The notes beneath the pieces were generated by a model that was given only the letters and a program-made list of their open reading frames with translations, was not told where the DNA came from and did not search any database. The position numbers were made by a program, and so were the translations under genes. 64,000 bases of DNA from an uncultured Oscillospiraceae bacterium (GTDB lineage: Bacteria; Bacillota; Clostridia; Oscillospirales; Oscillospiraceae), in NCBI GenBank assembly GCA_947589745.1, contig CANQCS010000005.1:34067-98066 (forward strand). The letters run 5' to 3'. The first letter of the stretch is position 1. Every line of letters starts with the position of its first letter. This document shows positions 34,490 through 42,975 of this stretch, in pieces.

Positions 34490-35881
34490 TCAATGTTCGC
34501 TCTCCATCTTCGCCATCTCGGCGCGGAAGACGAAGAAGAACACGATGGCGGAGACGGTGACGGAGATCAGGTCGCTGACCGGCTCGGCCAGGAACACCGC
34601 GAACACCTTGTTCTCAAAGAAGTTGGGCAGGACGAAGATCAGTGGGATCAGCAGGATGACCTTCCGCAGGCAGGCGATGAAGAGGGACGCCTTGGCCTTG
34701 CCGATGGCCATGAAGGTCTGCTGGACGGCCATCTGGATGCCGAACACGCCCATGCCCGCCGTATAGAGCCGCAGCGTCCACACGGCGGTGTCCAGCAGCT
34801 CCGGGTCGCTGTTGAAGATGCGGATAAAGAAAGCCGGGAAGAGCTGCACCAGCAGGCAGAACACCATCGTCACCGCCAGGCTCACCCGCAGCAGGCACCA
34901 GAACGCCTGCCGCACCCGCTGGGGATTTTTCGCGCCGTAGTTGTAGCTGATGATGGGCTGGGAGCCCTGGCCGATGCCCTGGGTGGGGATCCAGACGATC
35001 TGCATGATGGTGCTGGCTACGGTCATGGCCCCCACGGCGGGGTCACCGCCGTAGCGCTGGAGGGAGCTGTTGAAGGAGATGTTCAGCAGCGCCTCGGTGG
35101 ACTGCATGATGAAGGGCGAGATGCCCAGGGCCAGCACCGGCAGCATCACCTTCCGCTCCGGCTTCATCCACCGGCGGCTCAGCCGCAGCCGCGTCTGCGT
35201 GCCGGTGAGGAAGTGCAGGACCCAGACGCCGGAGACGGCCTGGGAAATGACGGTGGCCAGGGCCGCGCCCCGGACGCCCATGCCCAGGGCGTAGATGAAG
35301 ATGGGGTCCAGGATGATGTTGCAGATTGCGCCGATCAGCACGGAGCGCATACTGAACTGGGTGAAGCCCTGGGTGCTGATGAAGAGGTTCAGGCCCAGGG
35401 CGATCATCACGAAGATGGACCCGCTGACGTAGATGCGCAGATAGGGCAGGGCGTACTGGATGGTGTCCTCGCTGCACCCGAAGGCCCACAGCAGCGGCTC
35501 TCCCCAGATCCAGAAGGCCGCCGTCAGCACCACCGCCGCGGCCAGGAGGCAGGTAAAGCAGTTGCCCAGCAGCTGCTCCGCCCGGTCGAAATTGCCCTCG
35601 CCCATGGCGATGGCGGCCTTGGGCGCGCCGCCCTGGGCGATGAGCATGGTGAAAGCGGTGATCAGCGTGATCACCGGCAGGCAGACGCCCACGCCGGTGA
35701 GGGCGATACGGCCCACGCCGGGCATCCGTCCGATATAGATCCGGTCCACCAGGTTGTAGAGCAGATTGACCATCTGCGCCACCACCGTGGGGACGGCCAG
35801 CTTCAACAGCAGACGGCCTACCGGCGCCGTGCCCAGCTGGCTGACGGTATCCTGCTGGCTGCTTTCATGATGGGATCGCAT
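34490..35881 (-). CDS. MATE family efflux transporter
   Basis: This 463-aa protein has twelve predicted helices and the MATE pattern: LLLKLAVPTVVAQMVNLLYN, VDRIYIGRMPGVGRIALTGV in the first half and ALLNISFNSSLQRYGGDPAV in the second. It resembles the DinF/NorM-like clade common in Clostridia, which exports cationic drugs against sodium or protons. The ribosome binding site is AGGAGG. It has its own promoter, divergent from the methyltransferase gene. Confidence 0.93.
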   Translation of the reverse strand: MRSHHESSQQDTVSQLGTAPVGRLLLKLAVPTVVAQMVNLLYNLVDRIYIGRMPGVGRIALTGVGVCLPVITLITAFTMLIAQGGAPKAAIAMGEGNFDRAEQLLGNCFTCLLAAAVVLTAAFWIWGEPLLWAFGCSEDTIQYALPYLRIYVSGSIFVMIALGLNLFISTQGFTQFSMRSVLIGAICNIILDPIFIYALGMGVRGAALATVISQAVSGVWVLHFLTGTQTRLRLSRRWMKPERKVMLPVLALGISPFIMQSTEALLNISFNSSLQRYGGDPAVGAMTVASTIMQIVWIPTQGIGQGSQPIISYNYGAKNPQRVRQAFWCLLRVSLAVTMVFCLLVQLFPAFFIRIFNSDPELLDTAVWTLRLYTAGMGVFGIQMAVQQTFMAIGKAKASLFIACLRKVILLIPLIFVLPNFFENKVFAVFLAEPVSDLISVTVSAIVFFFVFRAEMAKMESEH

Positions 35882-35973
35882 GGGGAAACGCCTCCTGATC
35901 GTGTGGTCTGCGGCGGTCTGCCGCCGAAAGGATCCCGCCCTCCCAGAGGGAAAGGGATATCCGAACAGACGGA

Positions 35974-36002
35974 ATTATATAGGAAAAGCGGCTGGCCGTC
36001 AA
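35974..36002 (-). promoter_or_regulatory. Promoter of the MATE gene
   Basis: TTGACG, a 17-bp spacer and TATAAT on the minus strand. Its -35 box is about 22 bp from the -35 box of the divergent methyltransferase promoter, so the two may compete. Confidence 0.8.
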
Positions 36003-36024
36003 GTTCTCCCGCGGCCTTTCAAAG

Positions 36025-36053
36025 TTGAAACAGGCGGGGTGATATGGTATAGT
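36025..36053 (+). promoter_or_regulatory. Promoter of the methyltransferase gene
   Basis: TTGAAA, a 17-bp spacer and TATAGT. Confidence 0.75.
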
Positions 36054-36096
36054 GGTATTACCTGTCCGAAACTGAAAAGATATCCAAGGAGGGCAC

Positions 36097-36567
36097 ATGA
36101 TGAAACGAGTGGAAATGGCCGTGAAACATCTGCGCCATGCGCTGGAGTCCAAGGACATATTGGAGGTGGCCTGCGGGTACGCAGAATTTTCCATCTGCGC
36201 CAGCAAGATAGCGGCGGCGGTACACTGCATCGATATTGATGAGAAGCGTTTGCTCCCGGAGGCGCGGGATTGCAGCAACCTCGTCTTTTCCAAAATGGAT
36301 GCTACGGCAATGGCCTACGGGAACGAGTCTTTTGACACCGTCATCCTCTATAATGCCGTCGGTCATCTTGAGGCGGTGCTGAATGAGACGCTGGAGGAGT
36401 GCCTGCGTGTCTTGCGTTCAGGCGGAAGCATCTATGTGATCAGCTCCTTCAAGATGGACAAGCAGGTGATTTTCCAGCGGCTATTGCCGCTGCTGGAGCA
36501 TAAAAATATTCTATATACATCGACAGAGAATCAAATTTTTCTCTATCTGCAAATTGAGAAGAACTGA
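36097..36567 (+). CDS. Class I SAM-dependent methyltransferase
   Basis: This short (156 aa) methyltransferase has motif I as DILEVACGYAEFSICASKIA, motif II acidic residue in VHCIDIDEKRL, and the later FDTVILYNAVGHL. The motif I glycine pattern (E-V-A-C-G-Y-A-E) is slightly unusual but matches UbiE/Methyltransf_11 proteins. The substrate is unknown. It is monocistronic, with AAGGAGG upstream, and its base composition is less GC-rich than its neighbours, which hints at acquisition. Confidence 0.85.
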   Translation: MMKRVEMAVKHLRHALESKDILEVACGYAEFSICASKIAAAVHCIDIDEKRLLPEARDCSNLVFSKMDATAMAYGNESFDTVILYNAVGHLEAVLNETLEECLRVLRSGGSIYVISSFKMDKQVIFQRLLPLLEHKNILYTSTENQIFLYLQIEKN

Positions 36568-36596
36568 CCTATCAGAAATGTCCCCGCAGCAAGCAA

Positions 36597-36631
36597 GAGG
36601 ACCCACGGCCGTGGCCGTGGGTCCTTTGACG
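36597..36631. terminator. Bidirectional hairpin between convergent genes
   Basis: AGGACCCACGGCC pairs perfectly with GGCCGTGGGTCCT with a 2-nt centre. It sits between the methyltransferase and the small multidrug export family gene. Confidence 0.85.
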
Positions 36632-36642
36632 ATGTACCTATT

Positions 36643-37092
36643 CTATATGATCGACAATATTTTATGGAACAGCGCCACGATCCCGGACAGACAGCCGGTC
36701 ATCAGCAGCACCGCGATCATATTGCCGATAAAGATGGACACGGCGGACTTGTGCTTATCCAGGTGCATCATCCTGGCCAGGATGGCCCCCAGCCAGCAGC
36801 CCAGTCCCGTGAAGGGCACCGCGATCATCACCAGCAGCGCCCAGCAGCCGTACCGCTCCACATACTTCTGGAACGTGGACGGCAGCTTTTTCTTCTTGGG
36901 GTCCCTCAGCCGCGCCCCCTGCTTGGTATACAGCAGGAACGGCACCGGCGTGTAGGACCCGGCGATGGAGAGCACGCTGGACAGCGGACGGGGCAGATGG
37001 AGCAGCTTTGCCAGCAGCACTGCCCCCTTGCCCTCCACGAAGGGCACGGCCGCAGTGAAATAGACCGCCACCGGACGCCATATATCCTTCAC
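36643..37092 (-). CDS. Small multi-drug export family membrane protein
   Basis: This protein of about 149 aa has four hydrophobic segments and the family pattern VYFTAAVPFVEGKGAVLLAK near the N-terminus and VPFTGLGCWLGAILARMM in the second half (COG2426/Sm_multidrug_ex). Actual transport function is unproven for the family. I place the start at the GTG at 37092 behind GGGGGAGG, because the upstream codons of the track ORF contain the -10 box of the promoter. Confidence 0.8.
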   Translation of the reverse strand: MKDIWRPVAVYFTAAVPFVEGKGAVLLAKLLHLPRPLSSVLSIAGSYTPVPFLLYTKQGARLRDPKKKKLPSTFQKYVERYGCWALLVMIAVPFTGLGCWLGAILARMMHLDKHKSAVSIFIGNMIAVLLMTGCLSGIVALFHKILSII

Positions 37093-37125
37093 CGGACCTC
37101 CCCCCTTCCTGATCGTTGTACCGAT

Positions 37126-37154
37126 ATTATAGCTCACTGCGCCCCGTGATGCAA
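37126..37154 (-). promoter_or_regulatory. Promoter of the small multi-drug export family gene
   Basis: TTGCAT, a 17-bp spacer and TATAAT on the minus strand. It rules out the track's upstream start at 37137. Confidence 0.75.
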
Positions 37155-37212
37155 GATTTTTTTGTCGGTTCGACGCGGCGTCTTCGGAGCTAGGGGGATG
37201 CAGGCCGCCTGG

Positions 37213-37251
37213 ACAAAGGGCGCGGCGGGTGATACCCGCCGCGCCCTTTGT
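37213..37251 (-). terminator. Terminator of trxA
   Basis: ACAAAGGGCGCGGCGGGT pairs with ACCCGCCGCGCCCTTTGT. Confidence 0.9.
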
Positions 37252-37264
37252 TCAGTGTGTCTCG

Positions 37265-37594
37265 TTATGCCTGGGCCGTCTCGGTGGCGCCGGCCATCTC
37301 CAGGATCTCCTCCTTGGACTTGCCGCCCACCTCCCGGCGGACCAGCTCGCCGTTCTTGAAGACCATCAGCGTGGGGATGCTCATGACGCGGAACTGCCGC
37401 GCCAGCTCGCCCTCGTCGTCCACATTGACCTTGCCCACCTTGATCTCGCTCTGCTCCTGGGCGATCTCGTCGATGGTGGGGGCCAGCGCCATGCAGGGGC
37501 CGCACCAGGATGCCCAGAAGTCCACCAGCACCGGCTTATCGGCCTTCAGCACCTCCTGGTCAAAATTGTCCTTGGTCAGCGTTACATAACCCAT
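37265..37594 (-). CDS. trxA: Thioredoxin
   Basis: This 109-aa protein has the active site FWASWCGPCMALAPTIDEIA and the cis-Pro loop MSIPTLMVFKNGE. It reduces cytoplasmic disulfides, recharged by thioredoxin reductase (not in the window). The true start (37594) follows GGGAGA; the track begins 18 codons early. It appears monocistronic, with its own terminator. Confidence 0.97.
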   Translation of the reverse strand: MGYVTLTKDNFDQEVLKADKPVLVDFWASWCGPCMALAPTIDEIAQEQSEIKVGKVNVDDEGELARQFRVMSIPTLMVFKNGELVRREVGGKSKEEILEMAGATETAQA

Positions 37595-37708
37595 ATGTCT
37601 TCTCCCTTTCGTATCATTTATTGTTCCGCCCGGACGGGCAGCAGTCACACGATGGGTCTAGTATACCCCTTTTTTCGGAAAAGCTCAATACCTTCTTTTC
37701 ACGCGGCG

Positions 37709-38659
37709 CTACGCCCGCTTCACGGCGTCCACGGCGGCCAGCACCTTTGCCTTCACCTCCGCCAGGGTGCCCTGGATGGTGGCGCCGGCGGCCATGGCGT
37801 GGCCTCCGCCGCCCAGCAGGCGGCAGGCCTCCGTGGCGTTGACCCGGCCGTTGGCCCCGGTGCGGAGGGACAGCTTCCACACGTCCGGCTTCAGCTCCCG
37901 CAGCACCGCGCCGCAGTCCACGCCCTCCACCATGCCCGCCAGGGCGGACAGGTCCTCGGCGTCGCTCTCCGTGGCCCCCACCCGCTCCATGAGGGAGATG
38001 GGCACGGTCATAAACACCCCGCGGCCCCCGTGGAAAAACTCCATGTTCCCCAGCAGGTCCGCCTCCAGGGCGATGCGCTTCCGACTCTTGGTGCGGAAGT
38101 GGCGCTTGTTGACGGCGAACCAGTCGATGCCTGTCTCCATCAGGGCCGCCGCCACCCGGTGGGTGTTGGGGGTGGTGTTGGCGTAGACGAAGCAGCCGGT
38201 GTCCGTGGACACGGCGGCGTACAGCGGCAGGGCCACTGACTGGGTGATCTCCCCCAGCGCCCGGCAGATCTCGTACACGATCTCCCCGCAGGCCGCCCGG
38301 GAGGCGTCCACGCACTGCTCCGCGCCGAAGCCCTCAAAGGAGGGGTGGTGGTCCACTGCCAGCCCGATCCGGTCAAAGTACGCCTCCGCCGCCGGGAAGA
38401 ACAGGTTCCGGGAGGCGATGTCCACCGACACCACGAACGCCGGTGTGAACCCCTCCGGGGCCCAGTAGGGCGCGGCGTAGCCTTCGTTGGCGGCCGTGAT
38501 CTCCGGATTATAGAGCAGATACGCCGTCTTGCCCAGCTGCCGGAGCGCGGCGCAGAGCCCGGCGGCGCAGCCGATGGTGTCCCCGTCGGGGCGCAGGTGG
38601 GTCAGAATCAAAATGTTGTCCTGCCGCCGCAGCAGGGCGGCGGCTTCCTGGGTGGTCAT
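37709..38659 (-). CDS. nrnA: Bifunctional oligoribonuclease/PAP phosphatase (DHH-DHHA1)
   Basis: This 316-aa protein has the DHH family motifs LTHLRPDGDTIGCAAGL, VVSVDIASRN, GLAVDHHPSFEGFG and STDTGCFVYANT, and the DHHA1 end CRLLGGGGHAMAAGATIQG. NrnA degrades nanoRNAs and 3'-phosphoadenosine 5'-phosphate. It is downstream of rbfA, as in many Firmicutes. Its ribosome binding site (GGAAGG) lies within the distal end of repeat A copy 5, so the repeat forms the whole intercistronic spacer. Confidence 0.95.
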   Translation of the reverse strand: MTTQEAAALLRRQDNILILTHLRPDGDTIGCAAGLCAALRQLGKTAYLLYNPEITAANEGYAAPYWAPEGFTPAFVVSVDIASRNLFFPAAEAYFDRIGLAVDHHPSFEGFGAEQCVDASRAACGEIVYEICRALGEITQSVALPLYAAVSTDTGCFVYANTTPNTHRVAAALMETGIDWFAVNKRHFRTKSRKRIALEADLLGNMEFFHGGRGVFMTVPISLMERVGATESDAEDLSALAGMVEGVDCGAVLRELKPDVWKLSLRTGANGRVNATEACRLLGGGGHAMAAGATIQGTLAEVKAKVLAAVDAVKRA

Positions 38660-38662
38660 AGT

Positions 38663-38783
38663 CTTATACTATCCTTCCATTAGAGGTATACTTTGTTGCC
38701 GTGGGGGAAATGTAGGCATTGCAGCGCTTTGGGAGCGATGTGGAAGTTCTTTTTGATCCTTTTCCTTTCAGGAAAAAGGATCA
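38663..38783 (-). repeat. Repeat family A, copy 5 (rbfA-nrnA spacer)
   Basis: Minus orientation. The palindrome TGATCCTTTTTCCTGAAAGG starts with the TGA of rbfA. The distal end (ACCTCTAATGGAAGGATAGT) supplies the nrnA ribosome binding site. Confidence 0.88.
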
Positions 38784-39170
38784 TTCCTCATCTAAAATAA
38801 TGTGCTCGTTGGCCGGGTTGGCGGGCTTGACTACCGTGGGGTCCCGCAGCATCTCCAGGATGTGGGCCCCCTGGGCGATGGAGTCGTCCGCCACGAATTG
38901 CAGCTCCGGGGTGTACCGCAGCTTCAGCGCGGCCCCCAGCTCCCGGCGGAGATAGCCCGACGCGGAGCGGAGGCCCCGCATCATGTCCTTCTCCTGGCTC
39001 TTGTCCAGGGCGCTGATATACACCTTCGCGTACCGCAGGTCGCTGGTGGTGTCCACGTGGGTGACGGTGAACAGCCCGCCCTGGAGGCGGGGGTCCTTCA
39101 CCGTCCGCAGCAGGGCGCTCAGCTCCCGCTGGATCTCCTCGTTGATGCGTCCAATGCGATTACTTGCCAT
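38781..39170 (-). CDS. rbfA: Ribosome-binding factor A
   Basis: This 129-aa KH-fold protein (RIGRINEEIQRELSALLRTV; KVYISALDKSQEKDMMRGLR; LRYTPELQFVADDSIAQGAH) acts in late 30S maturation and cold adaptation. It has AGGAGG upstream. It belongs downstream of infB, as is usual, but a 514-bp gap with a terminator, repeats and an infB remnant separates the two here. Its stop codon is part of repeat A. Confidence 0.96.
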   Translation of the reverse strand: MASNRIGRINEEIQRELSALLRTVKDPRLQGGLFTVTHVDTTSDLRYAKVYISALDKSQEKDMMRGLRSASGYLRRELGAALKLRYTPELQFVADDSIAQGAHILEMLRDPTVVKPANPANEHIILDEE

Positions 39171-39208
39171 CGTAAAAACCTCCTTTTGGGAGAATCATAG
39201 GGTTGCAT

Positions 39209-39275
39209 TCATGCTTTTTTTGAAAGAAAAGATATCAAAAAGAACTTTACACTCGCTGGGAGCCTCCCCGGCTGG
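39209..39275 (+). repeat. Repeat family A, copy 6 (partial)
   Basis: Plus orientation: TTTTTTTGAAAGAAAAGATA, then TCAAAAAGAACTTTACACTC. The copy ends after about 65 bp. It lies between infB and rbfA, facing against their transcription. Confidence 0.65.
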
Positions 39276-39421
39276 ATCAGACTCATTCTGGGACTCTGTC
39301 AGCATTCCCAGAGTGCCCAGATCAAATTCGGACAATTTTCCCCTGGACCGAAGGAGACCCCTTCCGCCGCGATAAAGCACGCATGGCTCACGGCAATCCC
39401 TCCAGATCGGACCGATATGGA

Positions 39422-39451
39422 GACGGGGCGGGCGAAGCCGCCCGCCCCGGT
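39422..39451 (-). terminator. Terminator behind the infB 3'-end remnant
   Basis: On the minus strand GGGGCGGGCGG pairs with CCGCCCGCCCC around CTTCG. It follows the remnant stop codon directly, so it was probably the original infB terminator. Confidence 0.75.
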
Positions 39452-39460
39452 TAATTTTGT

Positions 39461-39507
39461 TTATACTTCAATCTGCTCCATGACAAAACATTCAATGATA
39501 TCGCCCG
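39461..39507 (-). pseudogene. Duplicated infB 3' end (last 14 codons and stop)
   Basis: Read on the minus strand it encodes [14 protein letters not shown] followed by TAA, identical in protein to the end of infB at 39685-39729, but with about eight base differences nearly all at third codon positions. There is no start codon or upstream IF2 sequence. It looks like the displaced end of an older infB allele. Confidence 0.85.
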
Positions 39508-39660
39508 CCCCACAAAGGCTCCGCTTTTGCGGGGACCCCCTTTATTTCACTTGTTCAGGCCGGAATGAATCCGGCCTGAACCAAGGTTTTGCTTCGCAAA
39601 ACGCTTGTACGCGCTGACGCGCGCCCCGCTTTGCGGGGCCCCAAGAAGGCGACCCGACGA
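39508..39660. repeat. Hairpin-rich segment between infB and its duplicated end
   Basis: Consecutive inverted repeats are visible: GTTCAGGCCGG with CCGGCCTGAAC, GTTTTGC with GCAAAAC, and GCCCCGC with GCGGGGC. No reading frame is convincing. It resembles the hairpin strings of family B in style but not in sequence. Confidence 0.6.
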
Positions 39661-39684
39661 TATTGCGGTCCCGATAATGTGGCT

Positions 39685-42141
39685 TTAGACTTCAATTTGC
39701 TCCATCACGAAGCATTCGATAATGTCGCCCTCTTTGATATCATTGAACTTCTCCACGGTCATGCCGCACTCATAGCCGGAGGCGACCTCCTTGACGGCGT
39801 CCTTGAACCGCTGGAGGGAGGCCAGCTGGCCCTCGTGGATGACCACGCCGTCCCGGACCACGCGGGCCTGGCAGCTCCGCTGGATCTTGCCGTCCTGGAC
39901 GTAGCAGCCAGCCACCGTGCCCACGCCGGAGACCTTGTAGGTCTGGCGCACCTCGGCGTGGCCGATGAGGGCTTCCCGGAATTTCGGGGCCAGCATGCCC
40001 TTCATGGCGGCCTCCACCTCGTTGATGGCGTCGTAGATGACCCGGTACATCCGCATATCCACGTTGCTGCGGGCGGCGTTGTCCCGGGCGGCGGCGTCGG
40101 GGCGGACATTGAAGCCCACGATGATGGCCTTGGAGGTGGCGGCCAGCATCACGTCGCTCTCGCTGATGGCGCCCACGCCGGAGTGGATGACCTTGACCCG
40201 GACCTCGTCGTTGGAGAGCTTCTCCAAACTGGACTTGACCGCCTCGGCGGAGCCCTGGACGTCGGCCTTGACAATGATGTTGAGCTCCTTCATCTCGCCG
40301 GCCTGGATCTGGCTGAAGAGGTCCTCCAGGCTGACCTTCTGGATGGGGGCGTTGGCCTTGGCCCGCTCCTCGGCCTTGCGCTGCTCCACCAGCTCACGGG
40401 CCAGGCGCTCGTCCGCCACGGCGTTGAAGGTGCTGCCCGCGCCGGGCACGTCGCCCAGGCCGGTGATCTCCACGGGCACGGAGGGGCCGGCCTTCGTCAG
40501 GCGGCTGCCCTTGTCGTCCACCATGGCCCTGACACGGCCCACGGAGGTGCCGGCGATGATGATGTCGCCCTGCTTGAGGGTGCCGTTCTGGACCAGGAGG
40601 GTGGCCACGGGGCCCCGGCCCTTGTCCAGGCGGGCCTCGATGACGGTGCCCTGGGCGGCCCGGTTGGGGTTGGCCTTCAGCTCCTTCACCTCGGCCAGCA
40701 GCACCAGGTTCTCCAGCAGGTCGTCCACGCCCATGCCGGTCTTGGCGGAGATGGGGCAGACAATGGTCTCGCCGCCCCACTCCTCGGGCACCAGGTCGTG
40801 CTCGGTGAGCTGCTGCTTGATGCGCTCCGGGTTGGCGTCCGGCTTATCCATCTTGTTGATGGCCACGATCACCGGGATCCCGGCGGCCTTGGCGTGGTTG
40901 ATGGACTCCACGGTCTGGGGCATGATGCCGTCCTCGGCGGCCACCACCAGGATGGCGATATCCGTCACCATGGCGCCGCGGGCGCGCATGGAGGTAAAGG
41001 CCTCGTGGCCGGGGGTATCCAGGAAGGTGACGGCCTTGCCGTTGACCTGCACCTGGTAGGCGCCGATGTGCTGGGTGATGCCGCCGGCCTCGCCCTTGGC
41101 CACGTGGGCGTTGCGGATATAGTCCAGCAGAGAGGTCTTGCCGTGGTCCACGTGGCCCATGACCACCACCACGGGGGCCCGGCTCACCAGGTCCTCGGCC
41201 TTGTCCTCGGCGGTGTCGATGAGCTTCTCTTCGATGGTGACGACCACTTCCCGCTCCACCTTGCAGCCCATGTCCTCGGCGATGATGGCGGCGGTGTCGA
41301 AGTCGATAAGCTGGCTGAGGGAGGCCATGACGCCGTTCTTCATCAGGCACTTGACCACCTCGGCGCCGGTCTTCTTCATCCGGCTGGCCAGCTCGCCCAC
41401 GCTGATCTCGTCGGGGATCTTGACGGTGAGGGGGGTCTTCTTGGCGATCTCCAGCTGGAGGCGGCGCATCCGGTCCTGCTCCTCCTGCTTGCGCTTGTTG
41501 GAGAAAGTCATCTGGTTCTTCTTCTTGTTGCCGCCCCGGATCTTCTCCTTGCCCTGGCTCTGGCCGCCCCGGCGGTTGCTGCCCCGGTCGCTGCGCTCCG
41601 CCAGGTCCTGGAGCTTCTCGTCGTACTTGTCCAGGTTGACGTTGGTGGCCTTGCGGGTGTCCACCACCTTGGTCTTGGGCACCCGGGAGACGGGCTGCTG
41701 GGGCTGCTGCTCCTGGGGCTTCTGGGCGGGCTGCTGAGGCTGCGCCTTGACCTGCTGGGGCTGGCTCTGGCCCTGCTGCTGGCCCCTCTGGCCGCCCTGC
41801 TGGGAGCGCTGCTGCCGTCCCTGGCCGCCCCGGCCGGACTGGTTCTGATTACCCCTGGGCTGCTGGGCCTGGGCGGGCTTCTCCTGCTGGGCAGGCTTCT
41901 CCTGGACGGGAGGCTTGGGCTTCTCCGCCGGAGCCGCCTCGGCATAGATGGCCTGAATGGTGCTCTGGTGATTCTGGGTGAGATGCTCAAAGACCACGGT
42001 CAGCTCCTCGTCGTTGAGGTTCTGGCCGGACTTCTTCGGCGTGGAAAAATACTTGCCAAGGATCTCGATGATCTGCTTGGTCTGCATCCCAAAATCCTTT
42101 GCCAGCTCGTTTACCTTGTATTTGTTGATGATATTACCCAA
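39685..42141 (-). CDS. infB: Translation initiation factor IF-2
   Basis: This protein of about 818 aa has the N1 domain ([20 protein letters not shown]), a long Gln/Pro/Lys-rich linker (about 60-200), the N2 domain ([20 protein letters not shown]), the GTPase core (G1 [15 protein letters not shown]3 [12 protein letters not shown]4 NKMDKPDA, G5 SAKTGMGVD) and domains II-IV. It delivers fMet-tRNA to the 30S subunit. The start is a TTG with GGAGG nine bases before (42141); the track's TTG five codons upstream lacks a good site. The 3' end is duplicated downstream. Confidence 0.97.
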   Translation of the reverse strand: MGNIINKYKVNELAKDFGMQTKQIIEILGKYFSTPKKSGQNLNDEELTVVFEHLTQNHQSTIQAIYAEAAPAEKPKPPVQEKPAQQEKPAQAQQPRGNQNQSGRGGQGRQQRSQQGGQRGQQQGQSQPQQVKAQPQQPAQKPQEQQPQQPVSRVPKTKVVDTRKATNVNLDKYDEKLQDLAERSDRGSNRRGGQSQGKEKIRGGNKKKNQMTFSNKRKQEEQDRMRRLQLEIAKKTPLTVKIPDEISVGELASRMKKTGAEVVKCLMKNGVMASLSQLIDFDTAAIIAEDMGCKVEREVVVTIEEKLIDTAEDKAEDLVSRAPVVVVMGHVDHGKTSLLDYIRNAHVAKGEAGGITQHIGAYQVQVNGKAVTFLDTPGHEAFTSMRARGAMVTDIAILVVAAEDGIMPQTVESINHAKAAGIPVIVAINKMDKPDANPERIKQQLTEHDLVPEEWGGETIVCPISAKTGMGVDDLLENLVLLAEVKELKANPNRAAQGTVIEARLDKGRGPVATLLVQNGTLKQGDIIIAGTSVGRVRAMVDDKGSRLTKAGPSVPVEITGLGDVPGAGSTFNAVADERLARELVEQRKAEERAKANAPIQKVSLEDLFSQIQAGEMKELNIIVKADVQGSAEAVKSSLEKLSNDEVRVKVIHSGVGAISESDVMLAATSKAIIVGFNVRPDAAARDNAARSNVDMRMYRVIYDAINEVEAAMKGMLAPKFREALIGHAEVRQTYKVSGVGTVAGCYVQDGKIQRSCQARVVRDGVVIHEGQLASLQRFKDAVKEVASGYECGMTVEKFNDIKEGDIIECFVMEQIEV

Positions 42142-42238
42142 TCGGGCCACCTCCAATAGTGTTTCCAGTCTTCCGCACCATCACACGCGCCCAGCGGCTC
42201 ACCGGGGGCGGGTCCCCAGGCGCGCATGATGGTGGTCG

Positions 42239-42676
42239 CTACTTCTTGCCGGGGCGGCGCTTCCCGCCCCGCTCCTTGTCCCGGGCCTTCTGCTCCTCCC
42301 GGCGCCGGGCGGCCCGCTCCGCCTTGACGCTGAGCCGCTCCGCCGTTTGGCCGTACCGCTCCGGGTCCGCCGCCGCAAGCTTTCCGGCGATGGACCGGGC
42401 GAACCCCAGGTCCGTCACCGCCGCCAGCGCGCAGGAGGCCCGGCCCACGGCCTGCCCCAACTCCGCCTTGGAGCAGGGCACCGTGACGCTGAGGCACTGG
42501 CCCGCCTCCGCGAACCGCTCCGCCCGGCGGAGGGTCCCCTCGGCGGCGTCGCCGGCGATCAGGAGCAGGCGGCAGTCGTGGGCGTGGCAGGCGTCCCCCG
42601 CCGGGTCCTCGCCCACCGCCAGACGGCCCGCCCGCAGGGCCAGGCCGATGGTGCGCAGGGTGTTGTCAAGCTCCAT
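42239..42676 (-). CDS. ylxQ: L7Ae/L30e/S12e/Gadd45 family protein YlxQ
   Basis: This 145-aa protein has a kink-turn RNA-binding fold (LRTIGLALRAGRLAVGEDPA; ALAAVTDLGFARSIAGKLAA) and a long basic tail (REEQKARDKERGGKRRPGKK). YlxQ is a ribosome- or RNA-associated protein encoded between nusA and infB in Firmicutes. It overlaps rnpM by 11 bp. Confidence 0.88.
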   Translation of the reverse strand: MELDNTLRTIGLALRAGRLAVGEDPAGDACHAHDCRLLLIAGDAAEGTLRRAERFAEAGQCLSVTVPCSKAELGQAVGRASCALAAVTDLGFARSIAGKLAAADPERYGQTAERLSVKAERAARRREEQKARDKERGGKRRPGKK

Positions 42677-42950
42677 CGCTCTCTCCGTCCCTCATCTGCG
42701 CCTCCAGGGCCTCGTAGACCTCCGCCGGGATGGCGGTGTCGAAGGCCCGCTCCAGGGCCCGGCTCTTCCGGGCCTTTTTGAGGCACTCCCCGTCGGGACA
42801 CACGTAGGCCCCCCGGCCGGGCTTTTTGCCCTTGAAATCCAGGCTGATCTCCCCCTCCGGGGAGCGGACCACCCGGATGAGGTCCCTCTTGTTCTTCATC
42901 TCCCGGCAGCCCAGGCACTGGCGCTGGGGGATCTTTCTCGGCTTCTGCAC
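42666..42950 (-). CDS. rnpM: RNase P modulator RnpM (YlxR)
   Basis: This 94-aa protein has the YlxR signature PQRQCLGCREMKNKRDLIRV and GRGAYVCPDGECLKKARKSR. YlxR in B. subtilis binds RNase P RNA and inhibits its activity. It sits in the standard nusA-ylxR-ylxQ-infB order. Confidence 0.93.
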   Translation of the reverse strand: MQKPRKIPQRQCLGCREMKNKRDLIRVVRSPEGEISLDFKGKKPGRGAYVCPDGECLKKARKSRALERAFDTAIPAEVYEALEAQMRDGESDGA

Positions 42951-42975
42951 GGCGCTTCTCCTTTGTCCGGGAGGC

